A stretch of 64,000 bases of DNA, from contig JAECYW010000010.1 of the NCBI GenBank assembly GCA_023014335.1, positions 558,001 to 622,000 on the forward strand, read 5' to 3'. Positions within the stretch are counted from its first letter, which is position 1. The number at the start of each line of letters is the position of its first letter. The DNA is from Galerina marginata (Eukaryota > Basidiomycota > Agaricomycetes > Agaricales > Galerinaceae). Positions 50,442 through 62,969 of the stretch are shown piece by piece. The notes under the pieces were generated by a model that searched no databases, was not told where the DNA came from, and saw only the letters and a program-made list of their open reading frames with translations. Made by a program: the position numbers and the translations under genes.

Positions 50442-50568
50442 AGTGGTTTGACGGCTGGTGCTGTTTTCGGACGCAAGGCTGGAAATGCGGCGGGCGAGCT
50501 GATGTCGTGACGTCACTGTAGTGTTTCGTTATATAGCATGGCTTTCGTCTCATCTACTCACTTGCATC

Positions 50569-53500
50569 ATGACTTTGGAAGACATCCCCGACGCCGTCCG
50601 CCATGACTCGGAGAACACAGTCACTCAAGGCCATCACGTCCACTACCCAGATCATGTAGACCCCGAACCCAGCAGACTGCGCCCAGAACAGACGTCCAAA
50701 TCCCTCTCACGACTTTCCGCCTTCAAAACTCCCCCAGATACGCCCTCAGCCAGAACGGGTCCGCCCCGCTCCTTCTCTTTTGCTTATGGCCTCCAGGGAT
50801 CTCCTTCTGTCACACAAACCACCGGTTACTTTGATCAGCAGATTGACACCTCGCTCATAGAGGATTCCGATCTTGATTTCTCTGGAAACGGCAGCGCCTT
50901 TCGTGGTGCCTTTGAGTATCCTATCGCACGTGAACAGCAAGATCGCAAGGGGAAGCGCCGCCAGACAGAACGCAGTTCATCGGAGGATAGCTGGAATATC
51001 AACCCAATGAAATGGTTCCAGGAATCTCCCAAGGAGGAAAAACCAGCAATGGACTTCCCGACCCCGACGCCTGCCGCCCCAGACACGCCGGCGCCAGAGG
51101 CAGTGGTGCCCCATGATGAGCAACAGACTGAACGGCCAGCCACATCTGGATCCGAGGATGCCGCAGACGAACAGCCCTTGACTTTTTTCGGTCGTCCCAG
51201 ACGCGGTGATTCTGCCAAGGCATCCAATCCACCCACCGCTGCCAGCAAGGCAGCCGCTCTGCGACGCGCCTTTTCTGTGCCTCATCCTCGTGCGAATTCC
51301 GAGACCAAGGACAAGGAAAAGACGGAAGAAAAGGACAAAGACAAAGAGCCTACTGCCGGGACTGTAAAATGGTCCAAGCTGCGTTCGCTACTGCCCCATA
51401 TCGTGCACCAAAATGAAACTATTCTCCCAGGGCCTTCCGCGGTGACCTCGCAGGCCGTCAATATCACCGACGAGCTAATTACTGGAGGCCTATCTACGCT
51501 CATGCTCCGGTTGTGGTTGGAAAGGGACGAAAAGGGACACCGGAGGATTCCCATTCTATTCCATCGTCTGCGAATCCGTGTCAGCGACAGCTTGCATCCC
51601 ATGCACAGGCAAAAGTCCGTCTTTCGCATTGAATGCGAATATGCGAATGGAGCGGCGCGTTGGGTCGTTTATCGCGAACTGAGGGACTTTGTTTCGCTCC
51701 ATGCCCATTACACCGTCTCTAATGTGTATAATCGGAACGTCGATAACATGCCCGAATTTCCTACGACTAGTATTCCTTACTTCAAGTTTTTGTCAAGCGA
51801 AAAAGGCGGCAAGGTTGATAAGAGCGATTTTGCAAGGCTACAGAGGGAATCCCTAGAAAATTATCTTATCAGTCTCATTCGCGCCGTCGTAAGCCTTGAT
51901 TTCTTGGAAAGTCGATATGTAAGCTATTGACAAACATTTATATTGTAGATGTTTCATCCGTCATCCAACCGACTTGCTGGCTTTCTTGAGATCAGTGCCT
52001 TGTCAATAGCCTTAGCTCGGTCAGGAGGTACTCAATACAAGGGTGGTTTCTTAAGGATAGAGGCAAGTGGTTCTGGAGGCGGTGGCTTTGGACGCAAGTC
52101 TGTAGGTTGGAAGGAGCGGAAAGAGTCCAAGTGGTGTGCCGTTCGAGAGAGTTATCTCGTCGTAGTCGAAGAACCGGGAGAAGTGAGCGCTGCACCCCAT
52201 CAATTCCGGCGACGAGAAAGCTGACTTAATTTTAGCTCGCCGTATGGGACGTCTTCCTCCTAGACACCGAGTTTGTCATTGAGCGACCAAAGCGGTATTA
52301 TCGGCATGGCTTTGGCAATCTGCTGCACCACGAAAAGGCGGAGACGGAGCCGCAACAGGAAACTGAAAAAAAGGCGCAGGAAGGTCATCATCGCCAGCAT
52401 CCTACTTCCCATTCATTGCCTGCTCAAAACCACCTATCCCGTCCGGACGCGGAACGTCGGTCGGTAATTGGTTCGATTAGGTCAAGCGTGTCCAAGATAT
52501 TCCACATGGACTCTGCCCATGCTGCCAACGGGAAGACCCAGACGCATGCAGGATCGGAGAGTGACGGCGATGCTGATCTGAGCGACACGTCGTCGACAGG
52601 TTCGACAGCTCCGTCGCTGCCCAACACTCCTGCTATGCTTGATCCGTCAACGAACACCAACCCTTTGCAAGTGCATAAAGACAGCGACGGAAACCCTGAA
52701 GACGGGCTTGGTGAGGGGCACAAGACCAAGAAGATAAAGGAAGGCTTGAAGAAGGCCTCTGGCGATGTCTCGAAGCACACGTTCTACATTGTGAATTCGC
52801 AGATGAGATTGAAGCTTTTCGCTAGGAACGAAGTATGTTTGCGTTGACTCTGTTTGCTGCAGTTGCTAAACCTCTTTACAGCGCCAAATGCTGCAGTTTA
52901 TAACTGCCCTGGAGAAGACGGCTGCTGCCTCGCCATACGTAGGCAGCAATCGATTTGATAGCTTTGCCCCCATTCGGCTGAACGTTGCGGCTCAATGGCT
53001 TGTTGACGGGGTCGGTACCGCCTTTATTTTAATCATGCGGCTTTCATTGTTGAACTTCGTTTCTACATCATAGCGCGATTACTTTTGGAACCTTTCTCGC
53101 GCCTTACTACTTGCAAGAGACAGCATTTACATCCACGATTGGTGGCTTTCTCCAGGTGAGCTTTATTTTTTACGGTCTCAGCAACTGGCTGGTTGCACAC
53201 TTTCTGACTTGATTGATTTCTCATCCATTAATCATTTCTTTCTCATGGTTTTTTATTATCTACGACCTACATGCGCATTGAAGAGTTACAAATGCGTCGC
53301 CCAAATAAGGATAAATACCGCCTGGACAGCCTGCTCGAAAGAAAGGCCAAAGAAGGGGTCAAAATCTACGTTATTCTCTAGTAAGTGCTTTCTGTGTCGC
53401 GTGGTTGGCGGTACTTTTTCATGTCTTCTTTTCTGTATAGTCAAGAAGTCTCGAACCGTACTACTCCAACAGATAGCAAGTAAGTAAATCTTCTTTCTGG

Positions 53501-56500
53501 GGAAAAAGGTGCAAGGTAGGAAGAATATTGCAGCTGACAGGCATTCCATTCTCTTCCTTCCATTTAGTTATGCGAAGCAGCGATTAGTTGGATTGCATCC
53601 AAATGTTATGGTGCAAAGGTCACCTTCACACTTCCAGACGGGAACCTTTTACTGGGCTCATGTGGGTCTCCATATTCTTTTATTGTATGTCGCGCTCTGG
53701 GTTGCAGCTGACTGATAATATTCTTCTTTCTTCTTTTACCTGCATTTCTCTGGATTGTTTCCTCGGTTTCTGTAGCACGAGAAGATGTGTGTCATCGACC
53801 AGACGATTGCTTTCATGGGTGGATTAGATCTTTGCTTCGGGAGGTGATTTACAGGTCTTATCTGTCTCCGAAACCGGCGAAATCTGATTGGGTGATTTAG
53901 ATGGGACACGCCGCAACATGTTCTAACGGATGATACCGCTGACACTGATAGGTCAGAAATATGGCCTGGTGCGTGAGACGGTCTTGGGGCGGTGTGCAAT
54001 GGATGAATTGAATTTCCGTTCCATCCACAGGCAAAGACTACAGCAATCCGCGTTTGTCTGATTTCTATAACCTCAACAAGCCCGAGGAGGACATGTATGA
54101 CCGCACCAAGGTGCCGAGGATGCCTTGGTACGTTGAATTTGGGGCTATCTTCCTATGGTCTGTTTATACCTTGACGCTGACGCCCTATGCAGGCATGATG
54201 TCTCGATGCAGATTGTTGGGCAACCCGCGCGCGACTTGGCACGCCATTTCGTGCAGAGGTGAGTGGTAGTCACATGCTGCGCATTTCTCAAGGGTGCATT
54301 AATACTGACACTATATTCATATCTTTCTTGGGACGGCTAAAGATGGAACTACCTGCTGAGAATAAAGGTCCGTTTTAATGTCGGGCTTGCCGCAACTATC
54401 GGAATGCTCTGGAGATGGAGCTGATTCACAATCTTTTTTTCCATCTATCGAACAGAACCATTCGAGGGTCATGCCCTTCCTATTGCCCCCGCCTGAATTC
54501 AGGCCAGGAGAACTGACGCAGATGGGTCTGACGGGGACCTGCGAGCTCCAGATCTGTCGTTCTGCAGGACCATGGTCGCTCGGCACCCCGGGCAGGATTG
54601 AACACTCGATCCAAAACGCATACCTTAAAGGTCCGTTCTCCCGCGAGACTCTTGCTTGGCACGTTTCTCACATCAACTCAATCGTATTGGTTATCGCTAT
54701 TTCCTACCTTGTCTCGCAATTCCGCGGAATGCAGCGATTCAAATGTCCGAGCACTTTGTTTACATCGAAAACCAGTTCTTCATCACATCGTAAGTTCTGG
54801 ATCTTGCGTTCTTGCCTTCGACGCAAAATTTAACACCAATATTACCTGTCCCTGTTTTCGTTCTTGATTCAACAGGACCGTTGTAAATGATGTCAAGGTG
54901 GAGAATAATATTGGCGACGCCATTGTTCATCGGATTCTGCGGGCACACCGAGATCGATCCCGTGGAAATGTTGTATATTAATCCCCCTCTTACCCGGCTT
55001 CACCTTTCCCGTTGATCACAGTGACGCCAGTGCAGTAGGTCTTTTTATACCTCCGATTCTCGCGCAGAAAGGGAAAACAGATTCATTTTAGATTCGGATA
55101 ATCCTCGAGTGTCAGAACCGGACCATTGCACGAGGGCCAAATTCTATCTTCTCTCGACTCCGGAAGGAAGGCATCGACGTATGAAAACTTTATTCCTCGA
55201 AGGCTGTCTAATTCACGCTGATTAAAGTCCTACTAGCCCGAAGAGTACATATCTGTGTTTTCTCTGCGCAATTGGGCAAAGATGCGAGGCGATGTTCTCA
55301 CCACTGAACAAGTACGGAGTTTGTACCTGCCTGCTTCGTTTGCAAAAACTCAAGATATGACGCATATAGGTCTACATTCATGGCAAGGTCTGCATCGTAG
55401 ATGACCGGCTGGCGATAATCGGCAGCGCGAATGTCAATGAAAGATCACAGAGAGGAGACAGAGACTCGGAACTCGCAGCCGTGATAAGAGACACGGATAT
55501 GATTGACAGGTAGGTTTGCATACTGGGGAGGGCCGTAGGGGTCCGCGTTATTTATGTTGAGGCTTCTCCCTTTGCTTATGTTGCATTTCCTCTCTAGTAC
55601 GATGGCTGGTAAACCTTTCAAGGTCGGCCGTTTTGCACATACCCTACGTGTGCGCTTAATGCGAGAGCACCTTGGCGTCGACGTCGATGCTCTGGACGAG
55701 GAAGACCTTATGACCCATGAGCCAGTCAAACCGGAGTATGAGCAAGATTCTTGGGATCCTGATAAAGAACAAGCTTATGGTGATGAAGGTGGCGTGACCT
55801 ACATCAAGAAATCAAAGCAGAAAACAGCAAGTAGAGCTTTGGCTTCTGACGCGGTGGATAGTGCAACTCAAGGTAGAAATCTATGTCATGCTGATGTCAT
55901 GTTATTGATCTTTTTGCAACACACAGCTATGGATGCAGGCATGGAAGCTTCCTCGGGAAAGGCTTCTAAAATTCTTCGGAAGACTGGTCTAGTGAACAGA
56001 GCACCAGGCGAGAATATCGGCGACGACGAGTTAGAGGAAGAACGTAAGGACTACAATCGAGATGGCCAGAAGGTGACCGGATTTGCAAGTTCTGCCGTGC
56101 CAACCATGGAGGAGAAAACAACCTCAGAACATCGACCACCTCAGGAGCAAGTAGATAGTGATCACGGGATGCAGACTATTGAGGAGATTCCTGAAACTGA
56201 AAGTGGATACCAACAAGATGGACCCAGCCCACCCAATGGCAGTGCCCCAGACCTTCATAACAACGATAGCGCCTTATCTGGAGCCCCGGAAAGCGTGAAG
56301 TCTCCAAGTGACAACGATAAACCATCATCTAGGACCTTAAAGAACGACGTTGATGAAGACGAGCAAGCAGCACATGGGGCGAAAGCAACGAGTAGGGATA
56401 ACCAAAACAACAAATCCGGAAAGAGGCATGCTTGGACAGTTCCGACTTCCAAGCCTCGCGTTGGACCACAAGACTTTGAAGACCCCATCTCGGACGCTTT

Positions 56501-57253
56501 TTGGAAGAATATATGGATAGCCAGCGCTGTTCATAATGTAAGTGGTCAACCTCTCCTGTCTCATTCTATTTTTGCGGAGGTCAGGTTGGACTGATCACGC
56601 TTTCTTTTCGTAGACGGAGATATACCGGAAGGTCTTCCACGCCATCCCAGACGACCTTATTGGCACTTGGAAACAGTACAAGGAGTTTATAGCACACCAT
56701 GAGCGGCTGAACAAGCCTGTAAGTGCATTGGATTGGTGATTCGATCATGTCTGATTGCACTCCCTTTCGTTAATTAGACTCGCGATAGTGCTGCTATGGA
56801 ACCAGTTGCGCGCATCCCGTCGGAGTCGGGTGATGAGAGTACACACGACGTCCCAGCTTCTGATACTGTCGACGTGGCCTCAGAGAAGAGCAAAGATGAA
56901 GGAGAGGACACTCCTATAACACCGTCACATAGCACAACGACAGCAGCTGAAGAACCCTCCAAACCTCGTCGACCCGCTAGGGGTTCGGAGCCTTTCGAAA
57001 AATGGGAAAGAGAAGAAATGGAAAAGTTGCTGGAACAGCTCAATGGTCACCTTGGTATCAACGCTGTTTTGCAGTCACATGCTGGTATTAATTGGCCCAT
57101 TTCTAGTGGTTCATCCATATCGATTCTTGGAGGGCGAAGATATCGCCAACAATTTCCTGTTTAATGCCGATAGGTCAGTCGTGAATTGCCTTGCGTTGAC
57201 TCTGCTCAATGCTTCGTATAACCAGGCTGCTTCCTTTGCCTATCTACGTATAA
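50569..57253 (+). CDS. SPO14: Phospholipase D, PLD1/SPO14 type (PX-PH-HKD)
   Basis: Hydrolyses phosphatidylcholine to phosphatidic acid at membranes. From ATG 50569 a long disordered N-terminus precedes a PX domain ([35 protein letters not shown]), then a PH-like segment ([39 protein letters not shown]). The catalytic part starts [23 protein letters not shown] motif 1 is [20 protein letters not shown] and motif 2 is [20 protein letters not shown], both complete. A 300-residue acidic insert follows, then [20 protein letters not shown] and the ending [13 protein letters not shown]...LLPLPIYV. Between ILRAHRD and [19 protein letters not shown] one base is missing near 54952-54960. The start codon lies 58 nt after the displaced flavoprotein stop and 135 nt from the transposon end. 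Confidence 0.92.
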
Positions 57254-57661
57254 TCAAGGTTGAATCAAGGCGACCGTTCTATGATGGTATTATATTACTT
57301 TGTAACGCAGGATTTGACATATTCCTGAAGAATATTGTAGCTTACTACCTATTCACTAGCCTTACGATAGTGAAGTTTATTAGTCTCCTATACAGACCAT
57401 ATAACAGATGACAATCGGTCTGAAATAGAAATTTATTGGACTCTTGTGAGTGACGCAGAGTTGGTCGAAATTCTTATTATGTAAGATCTTAAGAGACAGA
57501 GAGGAGAATGGACAGCTGCAGTCACAAGATCGCCATTGACGCCAGCTGCAGCTGTTTTTAACTTTTTCTCCACATCACCAAGTAGTCACTATTGCTCTGC
57601 TGCCGCTCAGGGCTCGTGATACACATCCGAATCGACCTCGGCTCAGCGTGCTTTCATTAAA
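57254..57661. other. Intergenic region downstream of PLD
   Basis: 408 nt with the PLD 3' UTR and the next promoter. Contains a pair of nearby CAGCTGCAG-like motifs (about 57513-57555). No gene seen. Confidence 0.45.
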
Positions 57662-59916
57662 ATGACGTCTCCGTTTACTGAAGCCAGTCTGAAGAAACTT
57701 ACGGTCCCTCAGCTGAAGGTTTTGTGCAAAGAAAAACGTCTGACCGGCTACTCGAAACTACCTAAAGACCCTATTATCGCAAGACTCTTGGAATGGCAAA
57801 CTAAGCAGGTCTCATCTCCGGCTAGCTCCCGGGAGGGTTATGTCTTGGAAGGATCGTTAGAGATTTCTGCTAGGCAGACTAATCATTTGCGTTCAATCAC
57901 AGTGCCCTGCTCTCAACTTCAGCCTCTTCAAGTCGACGTGAGTAGGATTATCGCCCCTCCTGACGTTCCGCACGAGGCCACCATTGGCCGTGCTACTACA
58001 GACAATGAATCCAGACTAGCTAAGGGGACGCGAGATACTGCCGTTCTTTTGAAGCGACCCAGGCGCGACTCGGAAGCTCTGCCAAGCTCTCACATGCAAA
58101 AGAAAAAGACAATAAGTAATGTGCCTCGGATTGCTGGGTACTCGGCGACGGTTCCAATACACACTAGGCAGGCTCAGGCTACTCCGGCCTTGCCAGTTCA
58201 GGCTTCCAAATCACCTATTCCAGATTGTCCAAGAGAAGAAAAAAACGAGTATAAATGACGCTGGTCACGGATTTAATTTTTCCCTCGAACTGCAACCCCT
58301 ACCGCAACCCCTGGCGCAACCAGCGAAGTTCGTTCAGCGCCGCTTCAAAGCCTTAATACCTGCAAAAAATTGCGGTCCTGGATCACCCTTGACCGGTGTT
58401 CCACCTGTGACTAGTCAGGTCATGTCGACTGCTCTAGAAACTGCGCGCACCTTTGAGAAAGGTTTAATTCATCAAGGATACTTGGATTTCCCTCCCGAGG
58501 AGCAGATTTCCCTCAGAACCATTTCACTGCCCCCGTCACTAGGCTCAAGCGAAAGCACGTCCCCACTCTTTCTCTGATTCTGAGCGGGATTTCATCTGCA
58601 GGATCTAAAGGCATGCTCTTTGGTGTCTCGTTCTTTTCGGTATTCTGGTGGATGGTTACATTTTCGCGAGACCATTTCTGTTTGCTGAATTATTTCGTAG
58701 CTTATCTTTCAGCTTCTCGCCAACTTTCAAGAAGGTTTCCAGGAGCCAGGTTACGAGACGTGCTTCAGCGCTATCCTCAAAAAATTATCAATCTGTGGCC
58801 TTATCTTCGCTACCGTGACCAGGAAGTTCAGACGAGGAAGAGCTTTTATGAGGCCTCATTTCTTTTTAAGACATGCAAGGGATTATTTGAGATAGACGAG
58901 CATCTGTGGAAGAGCCCAGACCACGAAAGACAAGCAAGCGTTGCAATCCGGTAACTGTTTTCTAGTCGACCTTTAAGCGAAGTTTCTAAATAAATGCGCA
59001 GATTCTTGATTACTAGACTCTTCTTTTTGGTATCAATCGGTGGAGACGAGTACAAACGGGCAGAGGGGACTGGAGTGGTTGTCAGTGCAGAAGAAGTCGT
59101 TGGCAGGGAGATCTGGAAGATACGATACCGTTCATCATCGTCAATTCAAACCTTCTACGTCTTGGAATCTACCTGCGAGGTCATCGGGAATGCTGAGATC
59201 CCTCTACATACTTCGACTCCCTCGCCGACTGATCTTCGAGCAGATTGGTGGGCATACATTCAACACAAGATCGGCTTACAACCCAAGACGAATAATGGTC
59301 AACACGGTGGACTTATCAGAGTGTATCCAGTGGTCGAACCACGAGGAATACGATGTTGGAATCAGCAGACTCTGGTTGAAAAGAATCGAAAGGGATGGGG
59401 AGTCTGGGGTGGCCAGATTAACGATTGCACGACGCTACGTTTATGCATGTGTCATCAGCAACAGGTCGAGCTACATGTTCGCCTCGATATGCCTGTCGTC
59501 TCACCACTTTATTTTTATCCAGCATTAGTGGATCTTGGCGATCCTCTACTGAGATGGCGCAAGACTTTGACGGCCGCCCGCTAACATATTCAGCCCCCAC
59601 ACGCGAACCCACTGCGAAAGCGCAAAGGATTAATTTGTTTATACCCGCGTAAGCTATTCATCAACCACCACATATCATCGAACAATTGATCTGTCTGATA
59701 CGCTTCGGTTGCAGACATCACCATGTTGAGAGTGTCCATTTTACTTCAAGCGATGGTCGGTGTCTCCATCCTGCAATTGCCGTGGTGCAAACACCAGGCA
59801 GAGAATATTTCATTTTGCGGGACAACGGCATGCAGATAGGGTGTGAAGAAGAAGGAATTGCGTCAGTATGGATGGAGATACTAGGATGTAATCAAAATGG
59901 CTGCTTGTATCCGTGA
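57662..59916 (+). CDS. Conserved basidiomycete protein with SAP-like N-terminus and F-box-like segment
   Basis: Function unknown. The N-terminus (MTSPFTEASLKKLTVPQLKV, CKEKRLTGYSKLPKD) has the helix-turn-helix pattern of SAP or LEM-type nucleic-acid or chromatin binding motifs. A polar linker follows, then KRKHVPTLSLILSGISSADL with KACSLVSRSFRYSAYLSASR, which resembles an F-box helix set. After it come RRFPGARLRDVLQRYPQKII, NLWPYLRYRD, ECIQWSNHEEYDVGISRLWL, and a C-terminal HHVESVHFTSSDG, VQTPGREYFILRDNGMQIGC. I believe this architecture recurs in other Agaricomycetes but cannot name the family. Three single-base breaks are apparent: one extra A in 58239-58245, one missing C in 58530-58534, one extra G at 58601-58602. 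Coordinates of inner exons are therefore uncertain. It ends 78 nt from the convergent DRS1 stop. Confidence 0.7.
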
Positions 59917-59994
59917 AAATTTCATGAATTTCCTCGTCCAATTATTGAAGGTGGAGAGGTTCCCCGGAACTACGTCAACCAAACAAGCGGAAAA

Positions 59995-62675
59995 TTATTT
60001 CCCTTTCCCCTTTCTCTTCACTTTATTTCCACCTTTCTTGCCTAGCTTCACAGCGTCACCCTTTTTAGCTCTGATTCCTTCTCTGCTAGATTTTGACTTT
60101 TGCCCCAGGTCGCTCTCGAATGAACTACCAGTGCGGGGCTTTTTGGGTGACGATTTTTGTTTCTTCTTTGATGGTTTGGAGACCTTTCTCTCAGGCTCCC
60201 CTATTTTTGGTGGACGGGCTGCCTTTTTCGCAGAGCGGATAGCGGCATTAAGTGACTTGCTATCGCCTAGTTCTTTGTCTTCTTCCATTATCATCTTCCG
60301 TCTTTTGGCTTTACGGGATAGACCTGATGACTTGTCTCGTTTGGGCTGGTAGAATTGTATTCGTTAGCATGCGCAGAAGCGAAATGAAGAACTCTCGTAC
60401 TTTGTTCTCGTCCAAGGCTTTCGGTCACTTTGCTCGGTTTTCCACCAGTTTCGTGAATGAACTTACTTAAATCTAAAAAATGACGGATACGGTCAGTGGC
60501 TCTGTGAGTCCCATGGCTCTAAACTAACCTTCAGCCTTTTGTTTCTCCTTAGTACTCTGGAACCATGTTCGTGCAGGCCTTGAAAAGATTTCAGCTTCGT
60601 GTTCAATTATATTTTGGCCTTTTTTCAGCTCCATTTCCGCCTTTCTCATCTGAAAGTATGGACTAAGTTATACTGCATTAAAATCACGGACGCAGACATA
60701 CCTGTTTTTCTTCCTTTTCCTCCTTCAGAATCTCCCCGATCTCGCCTGTCAGGGCAGCAAGTTTGTCGACCCAAGTTTGGACAATCTCGGTTGGAATTAT
60801 ACGGTGGCGAACTCGATCCTCTCCTGAACTGTGTTTGATCGCAGCCTTAAGCATTTTACGATCTGCCTCACCGACAAGTGTCACTGATCTGAGTGGCTAT
60901 AAATGAAGATCAAACAACGATAGAGAAGGTGACTGCACTTACCGGCCCTTTTTACCAGGCACGAGCTGTTCGACCAACACGATGGAGGTATTGCGCAAGC
61001 TGAGAGGGCATGTCGTAGTTGATAACGGTTTCGACACCTTTGATATCCAAACCACGCGAAGGCAAGGTCGGTTGCCATCAGGTAGTCGACATTACCCTCT
61101 CGGAAGGCGTGGAGAGCATTCAGACGCTGGAGAGCTTTTATTAACATGATATGAAAGTATCGCTTTTCAACAATAGGCACATACTTGCTCTTGGGTCAAA
61201 TCACCGTGCAATTCTTCGCATTTTAGCCCTATCAGACCAAAAACGATGCGCATCTGATGGGCAAGCTTTTTACTCCGAAGGAAGATTATAACTTTGCTCT
61301 TGAAAGTTCGCTTGCAGAGTGCAGCAAGCAAAGCAGAACGTTCGTTTTCTTTCCCAGCCCTCACACGCACAAATTCTTGTACCAGTCCCGCTTGCAGTCG
61401 TTCGTTTTGGATCCACAAATAATCGGACCGGCTTGTTCAGGGACATTTTGACAAGTTCATCAACAGAGTCGGTCATGGTGGCGGAGAAAAGCATAGTTTG
61501 ACGAGAAGTAGGACATGATTTGATGATCTCTGACAGTTCGTCAGCGAAACCGTCGGACAACATTCTGTCAGCCTCGTCAAGAACCAAAATGTCGACAGCG
61601 TCAAGAGTGAAGGATGGTGAGTTGCGAATATGGTCGATTAGACGCCCTGGTGTTGCGATGACAATATCTGGCCGAGTACGTAATGCAACTTCCTGAGACT
61701 TGAGGGATAAACCGCCTAGAAGGTTCGATGGGAAAAGACACACAAAAATATAAAGTGTAGAGCGCACCAACTAGGAGGGCCAATTGTATATCTGTATGTG
61801 TTGCCAACTTTTTGCCGACGTCAAAACATTGTACTCCAAGTTCTCTGGTGGGTACCAAGACCACACAACGCGTTGCAGCGGCTTTCTTCCCTTTTTCACG
61901 GTAAAGGAGTCGCTCAAGCATAGGTATAATGAACGCGGCCGTTTTTCCAGAGCCTGTAACTGCATTTCCGACGACAGTCTTTGCCCAGGAGAGCAACAGG
62001 AATTGTTGCGGCTTGGATGGGTGTAGGTTTGGTAAACCCAAGAGTGGTTACGGCCTTCAGTAATGGTCTGGAAAGGTTCATGGATAGGAAAGAGTCGTGG
62101 GTCTCTGCTGGGCCAGATTCTGAATCGAAGAATGCAGCTTTACGGTCCTTTTCAGCTTGCGTTTCGTCCTCAGAGTCGCTGTCCTCCTCGTCGTCAGACT
62201 CATCATCATTCAAGCCCAGGTTCTCATCGTCTGATGCACCTTCTGCTTCATCCCCGTTTTCTTCATCTGTCGCTAAAGGGTCTTCTTCGTCTTCAGATTG
62301 TTCCTCGGATACATCGGATCCAAGTTCGTCAAAATTGTCCTCGTCTTCGCTTTCGCTCTCCTCCGCGCGCTTCCGTTTCTTATTCAGACGTCTCCGGGCA
62401 ATGATTTCGTCAACTGATATGGGTTCCTTTGCAATATGTTAGATCATCTGTAAAGGTCAAGCAGTTTTCAGACATACTGGTTTGCTCCCAGTTTTCACCA
62501 GGTCGTGCGATCCCGAAAATTGCGTAAGGTTAATATATGGGTCTCCAGCTAGGTCGAATACGAAATCTGGGTCAAGTTTCGTTTCATCCAATTGGTCGTG
62601 TTTAGATTGTTTTATACTTGAGGGAATAGATACGTCCTCAGTATCAGAGTCTATTGTCATGACATAGTCCAACAT
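59995..62675 (-). CDS. DRS1: DEAD-box RNA helicase DRS1 (DDX27-like)
   Basis: Nucleolar ATP-dependent helicase for 60S ribosomal subunit assembly. ATG 62675 opens [19 protein letters not shown] long acidic region (about 62160-62400) precedes the core. Motifs in order are [115 protein letters not shown] and [13 protein letters not shown]. The C-terminal coiled helix and a Lys-rich nucleolar-type tail end at 59995. Three extra single bases interrupt the core: at 61976 (GAC-T-GTC), at 61059-61060 in LASRGLD, and at 60958-60959 in RTARAGKK. All three fall in invariant motifs. ATG 62675 was preferred over one further upstream because the D-S-D-x-E opening is typical. Confidence 0.92.
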
Positions 62676-62969
62676 GGCGAATGTTGTCGAATTCGAATTG
62701 AGTACAGACCAGTGAAAGTCGCAAATGCTGAATAGGCTCAAGGCTTGGAAAACTGGTTTGTTCGTCAGGCCTGCTCAGAAAAATGCTGCACGTGACCACA
62801 CTTCCTCAGCGATTTCCGGCCCGGTCACCCGCACATGTCCCACGCAATGCAAGTACCAAGTTTCGTTGACACCGCGTTCGTCCCTTTTCTCTGATTGCTC
62901 GGATTTCTTGCAGGTCTCCTGGCCTCAACGAACCTGTATTTTTAGATCTTGGGCTCTTACGGGACAGTT
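62676..62969. promoter_or_regulatory. Bidirectional promoter region between DRS1 and the SIKE-like gene
   Basis: 294 nt between divergent start codons. No evident TATA box or repeat. Confidence 0.45.

Larger units (their letters stand above)
42052..50510 (+). pseudogene. FAD-dependent fumarate reductase/succinate dehydrogenase-like flavoprotein, interrupted by a transposon
   Basis: Exons 42052-42166, 42988-43616, 43672-44424 and 50442-50510 total 1566 nt, a 521-aa frame if the 44425-50433 insertion and one target copy are removed. The N-terminal dinucleotide fold reads FDCIVVGSGHAGSCAALAAV, then VLMIDKCPEAWMGGNGYFTA with GAHRTVH. Near the C-terminus are GITFTFGGLAID and GLFCTGEMVGGLFYGNYPGG. 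The insertion falls right after YPGG. The displaced last 22 residues (SGLTAGAVFGRKAG and onward) form the conserved C-terminal FAD-contact segment. As it stands translation would read 24 codons into the transposon and stop at 44494-44496, replacing that segment, so function is doubtful. Related proteins include tricarballylate- or fumarate-type dehydrogenases; the substrate is unknown. The first intron (42167-42987, 821 nt) is unusually long. Confidence 0.9.
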
